DNA from: Limnoperna fortunei
Lineage: Eukaryota > Mollusca > Bivalvia > Mytilida > Modiolidae
Direction of reading: 5' to 3'
DNA length: 64,000 bases
Assembly (NCBI GenBank): GCA_944474755.1
Contig: OX104112.1
Location: forward strand, 17,758,273-17,822,272
Shown: piece after piece, positions 46,145-58,859 of the stretch
Layout of the letters: each line of letters opens with the position of its first letter
How positions within the stretch are numbered: the stretch's first letter is position 1
Notes under the pieces: model-generated
The model's input: only the letters and a program-made list of their open reading frames with translations
Databases searched by the model: none
What the model was told of the DNA's origin: nothing
Translations under genes and position numbers: made by a program

Positions 46145-46265
46145 ATTTGTTTTGTTTGTTTGTTTGAATGGTGTATTAACGCGACTTTCAGCAATTTTTC
46201 AGCTATATCGTTGCGTCCAGTTTTTATTGGGGGGGGGGAGAATCTGGAGTACCCTGAGAGTTATA
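46145..46265 (-). mobile_element. SINE 3' half with poly(G) run
   Basis: On the minus strand: body text ending in AATAAAAACTGGACGCAACG, ATATAGCTGAAAAATTGCTG, AAAGTCGCGTTAATACACC and ATTCAAACAAACAAAC. A run of ten or more G (plus strand, about 46,230) interrupts it. The head is missing. Confidence 0.6.
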
Positions 46266-47887
46266 ATATGGAGTCTCTCGAATAGGTTCGTTTTAAAGTG
46301 AATTATGCTACATTCAAAAGGTTTTGCAAAGAAGAAAATACGAATAGGTTGTGAAATTCTAAACTTCATCAAAAAGAATTATAAAAACAGCTTTTAGACA
46401 TTTGTTTTCAGACTGAAACATATCCCTACAAAACATTTAATAAATTCACACGTCTTTATTCTCAACCAAGAACCTACATAAATCAATTAGTTATACTAGT
46501 CCCAGTTCTAAACACATACAATGCATTACAATGTATAACCTATATCACATGTCGTATCACCCTTGACCAATACCAGCCCTTGGGCCTACGACACTTTGGC
46601 TGATATTGGTATCGCAGGATAATATTCTCAACTGTGGCATTGTAAAACCGTACACGGGATTTTTTTTAAAATTCTAACCAGCAGCAGGTTGCGAACATCT
46701 GAAGTCTTGTTGCACAAATGTAAACATTATAACAATATTTGTTTTGTTTCGGACAAAAACATTGTTGAACACAGAGCAGCACCGTTTTGAAAGGCTGAAT
46801 CCAATAAGGTATCTACATAATTTATCATAACGTATGTTTTGGTTGAGTAGGGCAGACATAATTCACTCCTGGCTATTCCTACCCGTGCAATTGCGCCATT
46901 AGGCTTATCAGGATATGATCCCACAATATTACGGCGAACAAAATCTCTTCCGTAATACTAGTCTTTTGGAGCAGAACCCCACGGCCTCATTATAGACAAA
47001 ATGCATTACGTCTTTAGACTGGATGCGTATGCATTTTGACCCGATTGATTTTCATAATCTATCGATTTATGCTGCTCCACTCCCCTTCCGGGTATTACTA
47101 GCAGGTTATTTGCAAAATTACTTTTAATTACGATCGTCAATTCCTAATCAACAAAAACAAATATTTTCGTTTAAAAGGACACTGTAGTTGAGTATTTTGT
47201 AACGAAATAGTTTTTCAATGTTGATTTATTTGCAATTCAGGTCGTTTTTATTTAAAACGAAAGTGTTTTTTAGATCAGAAATATTTAAGAAATATTACAA
47301 AAGTGGATAATGGCATCTATTTTGAAAACACAGTTACAGAAACAATTTATTAAAAAATGTGGAAAAATAATGTTGTAACCATCTACCATCTTTAGATATT
47401 TAGCATTTACCTGTACGTGTTGGTAGTCAAAACAAAAATGTACGACATATCACGTGACTAAATATGTGTTCGGTAGAACCTATCAATAGGAATTAAACCG
47501 AATATCGTAGCGTTTTATTTTTGATGGAAATATATGTCTCTGGTAAAAAAAAACCTGTTTTAGACATTTTTATAGAATTTAATAACGGATATGGTTTGAT
47601 TTTGAGAAAATGATATCAACCACAGTATATTATTAATCAGTTTGGCGCTAAAATGTTTTTAATTGTCATCTCCGCTAGCCAGAAGACGTGTCAGGAAATG
47701 GGAAGACATTAACGTTATCATGGACTTATCAATGCTTCTTAAGCTGTATTTTAAGAAAGAAACCACTATGCTCCCTAACCATAAGTAACATTTTAACATT
47801 ATGTTTGAATGATTAATGTGAGATAATATTTTGAAAGTAATTCCCGTAAGGTATAATTTCGGACCGGGCCATCTTGGATTTAGGACG
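46266..47887. other. Anonymous AT-rich DNA
   Basis: No gene supported. Short minus-strand frames at 46,674-46,924 overlap each other and carry no domain. Confidence 0.5.
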
Positions 47888-48111
47888 TATACTCATTCAA
47901 TTAAGAAACGCAACATCGGATAATTTTTTCAATCATTTTGTTGCGGAAAAATAACCTATAAATATTCAAATATATATACGCAAGATCATAATTACACCTT
48001 AATTAAATGTTTCCAGGTGAAAGCATTTAAGTGCATCCACCCGTGAACGACTGTGGTCGAAATCTCGAGCACACTATGAATTACGCATTGGTTAAAACAG
48101 GGTCGACTTTC

Positions 48112-48715
48112 AAGTGCAAATCATTGGTATTTTTTAACGCAGACAGTTGGTATAAAACCCCGCTTTTTCTTTTCTTGATTAGTTAAATAAAATTCGGATA
48201 AGGTAACGCCATGCCAAAGTTAGATGCTCCTACCCGGAATATTTGAATCGATGTATAGAAATCACGGAATGATGTTGCCAGAACGATTATTCCATCTACG
48301 GAACAGGACTATTGCTGCAACAGAAACAGCTATAAACGTCCCTGGTTTGCGCCGTATATCACAGACAGTACGCAATTGGTTACGATCTCATGGATTGCGG
48401 GCAAAAAGACAAAAAGTGCAAATCATGGGTATTTTTTAACGCAGACAGTTGGTATAAAACCCCGCTTTTTCTTTTCTTGATTAGTTAAATAAAATTCGGA
48501 TGAGGTAACGCCATGCCAAAGTTAGATGCTGCTACCCGGAATATTTGAATCGATGTATAGAAATCACGGAATGATGTTGCCAGAACGATTATTCCATCTA
48601 CGAAACAGGACTATTGCTGCAACAGAAACAGCTATAAACGTCCCTGGTTTGCGCCGTATATCACAGACAGTAAGCAATTGGGTTACGATCTCATGGATTG
48701 CGGGCAAAAAGACCT
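48112..48715 (+). repeat. 302-bp tandem duplication inside the transposon
   Basis: Two copies, about 48,112-48,413 and 48,414-48,715, are almost identical. Each holds the transposase start (ATGCCAAAGTTAGATGCT at 48,211 and 48,513), the same early TGA, and the N-terminal helix-turn-helix coding region. The near identity shows the duplication is recent compared with the decay of the transposase. Confidence 0.95.
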
Positions 48716-49380
48716 TACGTCGGAGCAACACTGAGATGCCAACACCGCCAAACAATGGTTAGATGGTGTACTACCGTTCGTTTGTGCAATTTACAGAACT
48801 GGAGAAGAGTGTTGTTCAGCGATGAGTCCCGTTTTCAACTTGAAAGGCGAGATGGTCGCATACGGGTGTACATGCGCCCGAATAAACGTTTTAAACAAAG
48901 CTGGAGACAATTGGCGGAGGCAGTGTTTTGATGTGGGCCGCTATCTTTAACTCACAGGAACACACATTTAATACACCTCCAAGGCAATATTAACATTGTT
49001 AGGTATAGAGACGAAATTATACGACCGCATGTATTGCCCGTAATGGATATTCAAATAGAAATTGTTCAACACGACAATGCCCGACATCATACATCACGTG
49101 TAACAGTAGATTTTTTTAGAGCAACAGAATGTCAATTTGATCCGTTGGCCATCACGATCTCCGTATCTTAACCTTATTAAACATCTGTGGGATGAACTGG
49201 ATCGGCGCTTGTGCCAACGACATCCACCGCCGCAAAATCTGCAACAATTAGAGCAGGCACTTCTGTATGAGTGGCAACGATACCATATGTTTGTACTCAA
49301 CGTTTAGTTGAATCCATGCCAAGAAGAGTGAGGGCTGTGTTACAAGCAAATGGTGGGTACAACAGATACGGACATTTTTG
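48211..49380 (+). pseudogene. Tc1-like transposase, broken
   Basis: The original start MPKLDAPTRNI runs into TGA after 11 codons (in both duplicated copies). The DNA-binding region reads RRISQTVRNWLRSHGL. The catalytic domain continues from 48,698: first Asp in WRRVLFSDESRFQL (about 48,800), second Asp in IVQHDNARHHTSR (about 49,070), and the Glu in LIKHLWDELDRRLC (about 49,175) after a frame change. The DDE triad is therefore readable but split over frames. It is a non-functional copy. Confidence 0.85.
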
Positions 49381-49557
49381 CGAGATGTATTGACAATATG
49401 CGACAAAATGTTATATTCCATGTTAAAAGAACTCAAGAACAAGACGTGTTTCAATCTTTACATTTTTGTATCAATTATTTATATAATAAACTGTTAAAAT
49501 AATATATGTAGTAAAATTCTCATTTTTGATGTTGCGATTCTTTTTCGAGTGTGTATA

Positions 49558-50667
49558 GTATAGTTGTGCAATGAGTACAGAACAGCTTGTCTACAACTAC
49601 CATTGATGAAATTCAAGATCATTGGAACGCATCAATTACCCTGGCAGCCATGATGAATAATCAATTAGCAAAACTATATGTTAATTGCCATGATTAATAT
49701 TTCTACCAAGGTGGATTTCAACAGGTCAAGTGGTTTGTAGAAATAACTAAGCCCGAAGACGAAGTCATGCTGTCTTCATTTATGTTGGACTAAGGTGTTT
49801 TCGATGCTGTAAGTTTTGTTAGTGAACTTGGTGCATTGGTAGATAAACGCACAAAATAAGTTTTTATACCGAATTCAATAATTGCCGTAGCATCCATTGA
49901 GGTAGGTGTTGCCTCACTAAAACTTTAACTAAGTTCGGTTTTGATATACGGGAAAATTTTGTTAAGAATTAAAAATAAAATATGGAAATTATGTATTTTA
50001 CTTTCTACAAAACTGTATATCGCTATAGCTAATGCGGACGTCGGTACTTTTAAAACAAACAACGGTCTAAATATATATTTTACGGATTTTCACTGATCAG
50101 TATCAGCAGTCCTTCCAATAATTATTATAAAGGTCATGATGTCGAACGTAAATAAATAAGAAACAGGCAGCATGGATCTTTGGTTAAAAATGGAAGCTGT
50201 AGAAAAAGAAGTGAAGTGGAATATATTAAAAGATTAAATAATATTTTAATCAAACTTGTGTAGAATTTTAATATGAATTAGGTTGCAACCTATGACATTG
50301 AGAGGCCCCCATACCCCATGCCGATTAGGTTTTGCCTCACTAAAAATTGGATCCTAGCTACGGCCATGGTTTTCGACAAGTTTTGATCAATCAATCTACA
50401 TGTACTTTGTATTGTACCATACACACACGTGTGTTAGACATAAACGTTAGGTATTTTCGATGACATGTGATGACGTAGTACAAGACAACAATTTGAGTCT
50501 TATTCTATGTGAAATATTAATTGAGAAACATTTGCATTAAATTTTACATAAGTAACCTTATAATAGAGTCGTATATATTACACGTCAGAGCATTAATTGT
50601 TTGACAGAGATACCACCTGAGACATATAATTATGTCTATGATACCACTTACTGCATTTCATATTTGT
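49558..50667. other. Anonymous DNA
   Basis: No gene. A short motif, TTGCCTCACTAAAA, occurs twice, at about 49,908 and 50,332, in similar context. Confidence 0.45.
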
Positions 50668-50920
50668 ACCAAAGTTTACATTTGAATATTATTTTATTAA
50701 ATTTTTGTTCATCAACTAATTAAACAATTAGTAGTATTATGCACAGCAATGAGAGTAGCACACTGTGACGTCATTTGATAAGTGTTGACATTTTTTATGG
50801 TTTTCTAGGTCTAAAAATAGGGCCCTAAAATTAGAATGTTTTGTCTCCACCTATTGGTAGCGAAATTACAACAAGGTGATCCCAGACGCAATTATATATG
50901 TGTATGATCGAGACTATACC
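50668..50920 (+). repeat. Dispersed repeat, copy B (matches 1,936-2,200)
   Basis: See the entry at 1,936. Same orientation, with TGTGACGTCATTT preserved. Confidence 0.75.
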
Positions 50921-50930
50921 TAATGCATCT

Positions 50931-51000
50931 TCACAAGTCAGGTGTTTCTGTGTCCACATGTTTGTTGGACACATGAGGACACAGAAACCAAGACTTGTGA
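50931..51000. ncRNA. 70-nt pre-miRNA-like hairpin (candidate only)
   Basis: The ends TCACAAGTC and GACTTGTGA pair (9 bp). After a small internal loop GTTTCTGTGTCC pairs with GGACACAGAAAC (12 bp), then CATGT with ACATG around a 9-base loop. The size and single-stem shape fit a microRNA precursor, but nothing proves transcription, and I recognise no seed family. It could be a MITE remnant. Confidence 0.3.
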
Positions 51001-51600
51001 GGTTGTACTTACTGCGGCAAAACAAGGCGTCTGGTAAATATGTATTATGATATGCTGCAGTGTATTTTAGTTTTACTGGAACAGTAAGTCCACAGAACCT
51101 ATTTAGTAAAAACATGATTGTCCCCTATCTGTTCAATACCAGATACCTGCTGTTATGAAAGACAACTTTATAAAATGGGAAGTAACTCTGTATTCCAAAA
51201 ATAAGGAATTGACAATACAACAGCAAAGTAGATCATATTTATGTCACTACGGTCTGCAGCTTCCTTGTGTTTGGGTCATATATACTGAACCGTATGATAT
51301 TTGTTCTAATATTTTATTTTTAACTGAAAAATTGAAAATTAAGGATAGACGAATTTAACTGAAGCATCTCCATATCGATTTTAATTTGTAAATGTTATAC
51401 GATATAATGGACTCTGGCTCTGGTATACGGAAATGTTGTTCTGCAACCTTATTATTAAGAAGCCGAAACGACAAATCTTTTACACTTTACTAACAAACTA
51501 TTTTTCTAGAAAAAAATTGTGCTAGCAGGTCAATTTCCTGTGAGAGTCACTTTTCCACTTGGTCCTCATCGATGACTTTTACTGAAACACAGACCCCGCA
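51001..51600. other. Anonymous DNA
   Basis: No gene. The 67-codon plus frame at 51,155-51,358 has no recognisable feature. Confidence 0.45.
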
Positions 51601-52020
51601 AACCGTTTGTAGGAAACTACAGGTTCCTTTTAGTATGACCCTTGTCATTATCAATTATCCTCAGTTATAGCGACCATTTAAAATGCTGCCATTTTTACAA
51701 GCATTTCCTTTAATTACGAGGGTTAAGTTTATTGGTCACTATTGATTACCGACGTGTAAATACTGACGTTGAGAGTTCGAGTCTGAGTTCGGGCAGGATG
51801 TGATTTACCAAACCATTTGTAGGAAACTACAGGTTCCTTTTAGTGTGACCCTTGTCATTATCAATTATCCTCAGTTATAGCGACCATTTAAAATGCTGCC
51901 ATTATTACAAGCATTTCCTTCAATTACGAGGTTTAAGGTTATTGTTCACTATTGATTACCGACGTGTAAATACTGACGTTGAGAGTTCGAGTCTGAGTTC
52001 GGGCAGGATGTGATTTACTC
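51601..52020 (+). repeat. 210-bp tandem duplication
   Basis: From TTTGTAGGAAACTACAGG to GGGCAGGATGTGATTTAC, the block at 51,601-51,810 is repeated at 51,811-52,020 with a handful of differences. The right part of each copy is the head of the local SINE. Confidence 0.9.
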
Positions 52021-52130
52021 CAGCCTTAATTGATTGCTAGTTTTTCAAATTCTCATTGGGTACTTCAGCTTCCACCCCAATACAATCAGAAGCCATAATA
52101 TAGCTGAACAAGAGTGAACACGGAAAACTG
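51735..52130 (+). mobile_element. SINE with duplicated head
   Basis: The head ACTATTGATTACCGACGTGT and ACTGACGTTGAGAGTTCGAG (B-box-like GAGTTCGAGTC) occurs in both duplicated blocks. Only the second continues into the body (TCTCATTGGGTACTTCAGCT) and ends ATATAGCTGAACAAGAGTG. The head segment is the part that resembles the 30-bp minisatellite at 38,420-41,975. Confidence 0.7.
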
Positions 52131-52834
52131 CCTCGCACAAATCATATGTATGCATGTTATATTATCGTAGTATGAAATATATTACAGAGTTCTAATGCAG
52201 CCCCATCTACTGCTCAAATTCAACCTATATACCAACTATAGTAATCCTCTAATATACATAAGACACTGACCGAATGTTAAAAGCTTTATCGTAGCCACTG
52301 AACGTTAAAACATGCACAGGTCAGATGACAACTACCAAAATGTTACATACTATACAGCAGCAACCTATATATACCAAATATTGAAATGATAAGAATTTTT
52401 ACTGAGAACATGCATGGTTACTGAGGAATATACCAATATAAATAACTCTAACGTAGCCACTGGACCTGGCGGTTAACATACAGGTCACATACAGACACTA
52501 ACTTATCATAACCTAGCATTCGACATAACTGATGAACTAATGACTTAAGCCACGAGGTAAAGCAAAATGTAAGGTGTTAGCTCAAATGCCATCGGAAACC
52601 AATATGTATCGTCTTAATCTACAAACATCACAAGTTGAATGTTAAAAAAATTTTTAAAAAATGCGATTCATCCAATCCATTTCAAATTTATTGTAATAAA
52701 GGAAATTTCGATGATATTGTTCTTTGAATGGCGTCATGTCCTGTTGCAACACTATTATAAAGATCGGCTTCGGTGTCCTTTGCGACATACTGTCTATAAT
52801 TTTGAGAAAAAACCTTTCTCATTTTGCTTGTTTG

Positions 52835-53055
52835 AAAAGTGATTAGCGCCACTTTCAGCAAGTTTTCAGATATATCAAGGCGTCCGGTTTTATTGGGTAA
52901 GAAGCCGGAGTAACCTTCTTTCGGTAAAAAAACTGGAAAATATTGGAGTCGAGCACACCCTGGCCGCAGAGTGTCTACAACCTAAATGTTGACGGCACTG
53001 ATATATTCCACTGTAACTAACAACCTCTCGATCACCGAGGCAACTGGATAACCTT
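52835..53055 (-). mobile_element. SINE copy, reverse orientation
   Basis: On the minus strand the head is CCTCGGTGATCGAGAGGTTG (A-box-like TGATCGAGAGG). The body has TGCCGTCAACATTTAGGTTG, and the 3' part is AATAAAACCGGACGCCTTGA, TATATCTGAAAACTTGCTG and AAAGTGGCGCTAATCAC. Confidence 0.7.
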
Positions 53056-53102
53056 TTTTGGCAAGACCAGTTAAGGACTTCGAGCCGAAATATTGATAAT
53101 TA

Positions 53103-53793
53103 CAGTCGAACTTCAGTAGCTCGAACTCAGATCGCTCGAACACCCGGGATTTCTCGAACACCTATCAAAGTACGAAACTTTCCCTCTATATAATCAATGT
53201 TAAAATTGCTTCGATTTCTCGAACACCGATTTCTCGAAAACTCGAACTATATCAACAGTCCCAATACTAAAAATCCTTTGAAAAAACCATTATTGATAGC
53301 TTGCACGACTAATTGGTCGTAAAAGGGGTAAAGATCGAAGCCATACCTGTAAAAATACCAAGCTTGATCTTTAATGATATTATCACTAATAATTATCCTA
53401 ATTTGTATTTATGAACTCCTTTGTAGGTAAATTTGTTGAAATAGGTTTGAATTATTTAGAATATGCTCCAATGAATTGCTACCGAATCCGAATCGAGGTC
53501 ATTGACACAATTACGTAATGCAATAATACTTATCAATCCTTGTGCACAAAATTAAACAAGAAAATACCACAGTTAAGCATATGCATTTTAATAAAAACAA
53601 AAATACGTACTTAAAAATAAGATTCATATAGGAAATACAACGAAGAAACACAATTTTATTAATCCAATATGACACAGGAAATTAACTGAAGCATATTAAC
53701 CGATATCGATTCTGGTTCGCACATAAATCAATACCGGACATCACAAGCTTCGGTTTCTCGAACTCCGGATTTCGAGCCATCGAAGTTCGACTG
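53103..53793. mobile_element. Pogo/Tigger-like MITE, 691 bp
   Basis: Starts CAGTCGAACTTCAGTAGCTCG and ends CCATCGAAGTTCGACTG, the two ends being imperfect inverted repeats, flanked by TA on both sides (53,101-53,102 and 53,794-53,795). Subterminal TTTCTCGAAC motifs repeat at both ends. CAGTCGAAC-type ends and TA target sites are characteristic of pogo/Tigger elements. No transposase inside; non-autonomous. Confidence 0.8.
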
Positions 53794-53795
53794 TA

Positions 53796-56449
53796 TTTTA
53801 ACTTTGAAATTTTGTAAGAACTAACGTAATAAAAGCTACATATACTGTAAATATTTACTGTAGCACCATTTTATTAACATGGTTTGCGCAACTTTCAAGG
53901 GTTTTTATAGCGCTTTATTTCAAATAACACAACTGTTAACTGGGACAACTCTGTATAAAGGCATTAATAAAACTTGTTAATTGTTTATTCTAGCGGATGG
54001 AACTGTTTAATTATACGGACCACCGAGTGCACCCATGGTTTCCTTTGGGTTCTATCAGCTCATTTTTGTTGCTTGTGTCCGCTTTTCTGAATCCACATTC
54101 GTTAACACAAATTGATGTTTTGACTTTTCTTAATAAGTCGCTGAAACCATACTGGGAATGTTCCTTGTGCGCCACACAGAGCAGATCATAGAGTTCAAAG
54201 GGTGGATTTGGGGGTTGTCAGGTCATATTACAGAATGCCTGGCCGCGGACGGTAGGGCGTAATGTGTTTAAAGAGTGCCAGGCTCCTTGCACGACAAAGA
54301 CTCCTTTTTTAGATTTCGAAAAAGTAAACACATTGTACATGTAGCTGCCACATTCTCTTTCAACCCAAGACTCCATACTTTTCCAGTGGCAGTTTAATAC
54401 CCAATTTTTCAGTTGATATTCTCGTCCTGCATATAGCTGCAAAACTGATCGCTGGACGTAAAGCAAACATCTAATCATTCAATCAAGAAAGCAATATATT
54501 TATTAAATAAAAAAAATGTTAAAATGTTTTTTGTAACTCTAAGACAATTAAATGTAATAAAATGTTTAGTCATATTTAGTACTGTTTTCCTCTGACTATT
54601 ATGGATTTCAAACCTGTTACTACTTGTCTAACTGAAATTTAATCCTTCATTGTGACCTTCAGGCTTACCAAATTATGTGATTGTTATGAAACTTTGGTAC
54701 ATTATACACTGTTATATATTTAAAGATGAAAAGAATAATTTAAACCATCTTGTTTATGATCAACTTACAGAGTTTTGACATTGCTGTTACTTGTGCTGCC
54801 ATTTGGAGAACAGAAGAGTTTAACTTCCAATCTGTCCAAGCAGAGTTAGCTTATATGAGTCAAAATGATTAAGAATAACCCTAGTCAGTTATACAATATC
54901 ATACAGATTACAGGACATCAAAAATCAAGAATTTGGTACAATTTAGATAACTAAAAATACAGAACGAAGACATTTCCATGATACTCCAGCTCATTACAAA
55001 ACTTTTTAGATTTGAAAGTGCTGCTTGAAAGATTCATGCCACGTCATCTTATGGTGAAAATTGGAAGTGTTTTCAAGTAACTTGTTATGGTCAGATCATT
55101 CCGCTGTAAGTTTCTGCACGGCCCGTCAATATCAATTGTCGACTACATTGTAAGCAAGTATAATATAAATACTGAAATGATCCTACATGCGGAGTAGCAT
55201 ATATTTGTACCAGCTCTCAATGTATAAACTTTTCAACATTTTAAAAAAAGAATGTTTATTTTACCACATCTAGTTATAAAGAAATCGTTAGAACGTTTAG
55301 ATGACTAGATGATAAATAAAAACTGTCGTGTTTCTCATATATCTTATTTAAACTGCCTTTAAAAAGTAACAAGTTTATCTGTAAATATATGCTTCTGTTA
55401 TTTAATCCAAATAAACGATAATATCCACAAAATACATAAAAAATATTTTGTACAAATGAATCATTTAGCGGTAGTTATCCTTTAAACACATTGTAACAAA
55501 CAAATAATGTGAAAATAATCTAATAACAAATATGTAGCATAACCATATAACGTAACGATCAGACTTCGACACAGCATGTGTATCAGATTGTGTATTACAT
55601 ATTTAATAACTAATATTCAGCTCAAATGATTCTAAAAGTATATCATTAAAGACAGATGTACTCTTAACTGTTTACTTTTTGAGGGCATTATATGAGATTT
55701 CGAATTGCATTAAAACAAATTCATAAGAAACTCCAGTTCATACAAAAAGGTTTCACAACTTAAGATATACAAAATTGTAATTGCAACTAATTGGATAAAA
55801 CATCAGATTATGTTAAGCTCATCCAAAGTAAATATTTTTTCCCTTCCAGGAAAAATATATTAATACCTCTTTTCAAAGTGCATTAAAATAATTGGTCATG
55901 AAACAAGTAACAAGCTTTAATTTAAGGAGGAAGTATACACAAGGCAAATGTCTTTCTGCCCATAAACGGGTAACAATGTAATACCAAATGATATTGCTTA
56001 GATTTGTCTTAACAAAAAAGAAAACAGTCTAGAGTGTCCTTTTAGTATTATTTCAGTATTACTACCGCTTTACAATGCTGATTTGATTGAACCACATTTC
56101 CGAAACAACCGACTTGAAGATTTTGTATAAGAACTACCATTACATTGAAACACAAATATCGCATATCGTTAGGACCTACTTTTTCAGTAAGATAACATCA
56201 TCAGTTAAAGTAAACTGCTTACAACTTTTACAATTTTTACAATTTTGATATTGTTACAAAACATAGACTTTGATATGAGAATCCGAATTCTAAAAACGTA
56301 CTCGACTGCAACCTTTATTGTCCAGACTAAAAATTCCCTTGTTTATTCTTGCTTCCTACACAAATACGAATTATCACTCTACGCAATGATACAAACTATT
56401 GATTGATATATACAAATTTACAATAATAGCGACAGTCTTTTCGATTGAC
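53796..56449. other. Mostly anonymous AT-rich DNA
   Basis: The minus-strand frame 54,218-54,478 (86 codons; WKSMESWVERECGSYMYNVF) and its plus-strand neighbour 53,997-54,191 look slightly more GC-rich than the surroundings. Neither has a domain, nor splice signals that I trust. No gene is called. Confidence 0.4.
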
Positions 56450-56489
56450 CCAAGTGCCTATTAACACTGTGCGGGATTCAGGTTAAATT

Positions 56490-56620
56490 CTTACCGAGGT
56501 CTTGATGTTCTAGACTCAAATACTGATTTACAACACAATGCCAATTTGTCTGCCGAAGTTCGGGGTTTTCTCCTGTTATAATTATATTCACTCACCGATA
56601 TAAAATCTAAATGAAAGTTA
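56490..56620 (+). mobile_element. Degenerate SINE body
   Basis: Shares CAATTTGTCTGCCGAAGTTC and GGGGTTTTCTCCTGTTATAA with the body of the copies at 20,340 and 15,395. The head and tail are not clear. Confidence 0.4.
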
Positions 56621-58859
56621 ATAAACACATACCGTATTGTTACGTGCTGCTCATGGGGAACTTATATAACTATTGTAACCCTCGCTAGACAGTAAATGCT
56701 GTAAATAGAACAGAGCCCCTTTTAAAGAAAGAATCAATTCATTTTATTGACTATATTACTGTTGATGATAGGCAATTTGAAATATTGTTTTTTATTGACG
56801 GCTTTTCCTGTTTAAACAACAGTATAACATATTGGCTTAAGTTGTAATAAAGGCTTATGTTATGTTTAGCAACACTGCTTATTTCAAGTGAAAATTTTGA
56901 GCTGAAATATCATTTTTAAATGTAAAATGTCTCTTAATTATTTAAGACTTTTTTCAGGAGGACTAAAAGTAATGAAGGTTTGATATGGCTTTACGCAACA
57001 TTCGGCTATTTTTTTTAAAGTTTGGACTGTTAAATATAACGCACATATTGCAATTGTGACATTTTTGTACGACATTTTGTGACTACGCATATGTTCAATT
57101 TTAAGTAAAAAATCGCAGTCTAAGATGTTGACAGCTACACAGATTACTATATGATATATGAACATAAATTGACACTTGCTTTAAATTTTGAAATTTAAAA
57201 CACAAAAATGTAAATAACTACGTTAAACCTGATAACAAGTCCATGTATTTAAATGAAAAGGGACAAAACGTGACTGATTAACATGAACGGTGTATCTATA
57301 AACGCGTATGGATGACATATGATTTAAATATAAATTATAACTTTAAATAGACTATTACAACCGTTGAACAATTAAATTCACCCCTTTCCATTTAAGAACC
57401 CCAGTTAAGAAAACATTTGGACATTCTTGATAACGCATTTATAATTAGAATGTATAAGAGTTTAAATTACTGATTTTGTATGGCACAAACCTAGCTGTTC
57501 AAAAACTGCTTAAATTATGCAGTTCTTTATAATGTCACTAATCCTCTTTTATTAAATGGTTGCTGTTATGTGTGAATCTAAATTTCAACTGTCATTTTAT
57601 TACAGATAGATTTTTATAGTCAAGTATTGACAAGTTTATTAAGGCGTTCATAATAGATTTCATAATAGATTAACTCCCAACTAAACTTAAAACACATTAT
57701 TGTTGACAACTATCATTTTTGAGTATAATTGCAATATTTCGTTATATTTTTTTTCATCAAACGTAGAAACTTATTTAACATCAATTATTTTGTGTGTTCA
57801 TTCCTGTATGTTTGTTTTTAGAATACACATACTAAAACATTTATACTTTAAAACTTCTTGAAGATGTAATAAAATGATGTATGTTGATGAAGTTATATTC
57901 CTTTCATAAATATATTATGTGACGGAGACCTTCAAATGCACAATGACACAACAATTTAATAGCTAATAAGGAAATGTCGAACGTTTTTTCTATCTTTATT
58001 GACCACTATGTATTTTTTAATTTATTTTAAATACTACATGTTTTGAAATTTATGATATCTTATGCTGATTGCATAGAAAATTAATTGTGGACATTTTCTT
58101 GTATTCCATTTGTAAGTTACCTTAAAAAAATAATTTTATCTGCAATGATAACCTTTTTTTAAATAAGTTTGTTAATATTTAATTATACTTATGCTTGTTT
58201 ATTAACCCATGACGAAACTCTTTCTATTTGAAACAAGATTAAGATTTTCTAAACTTAAACAGCTTGATTTGACTATGAAAAATGTTAGTAGTTTCGGTCG
58301 CTATGGTTTCTCTGTCACACGATCAAACTAGATCCAAAACGTCACGTCAGGCGTGAAACATCCTTAAAATGTCAACTAAATTAAGTTGGATCGGCTGTTT
58401 GGTATGCCTTTAAAGTACAAAGATCTATCCAACATGCGTGAATTATTGAACGTTTATTTTAATTGCCTCATCAGATTAGAATTACAGTTTTATCTGAGTA
58501 TGTTTTGTATGTGAGGATGGACATTTTGTAATAAATGTCTTATAGTTAAGATTGAAAATATAAGATTTCCACCATACGAACTTCGAAAACATCTTGTAAC
58601 TTACAAGCAAAATGACTATACACAGACGCTATTGATTTTGAAGACTCAGTAATATTCAAAAAGGAAAAGCAATTTGTGTTTCCGTTACTGTTGGAGTAAA
58701 ACTGTATACACAAGTGTTTATAGTGTACACCGTCATGGAGGATATTAGTTACAAGTAAAGGTCAATGTAATGGCTTCATTTACTTACAAGATATAACCAT
58801 ATGTACTGTTTTTGCGGTAAAAAATTACGAGCCATTTATAAGACCATTTTGAGACAGAC
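56621..58859. other. Anonymous AT-rich DNA
   Basis: Nothing supported. Confidence 0.5.

Larger units (their letters stand above)
47888..49557 (+). mobile_element. Tc1/mariner-type transposon with terminal inverted repeats
   Basis: The terminal text at 47,888-47,917 (TATACTCATTC ... AAACGCAACATC) is an imperfect inverted match of 49,528-49,557 (GATGTTGCGATTC ... GAGTGTGTATA), 23 of 30 positions alike. TA dinucleotides at both tips fit a TA target site. The interior encodes a broken DD34E transposase. Length is 1,670 bp, about 300 bp more than usual, which is explained by the internal duplication. Confidence 0.85.

Noticed and set aside
51735..51790. True tRNA gene
   Set aside because: Only B-box-like text; no cloverleaf or anticodon arm. 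It repeats as part of a SINE.
54218..54478. 86-codon minus-strand ORF as a gene
   Set aside because: No domain, signal peptide or convincing splice sites; length is expected by chance.
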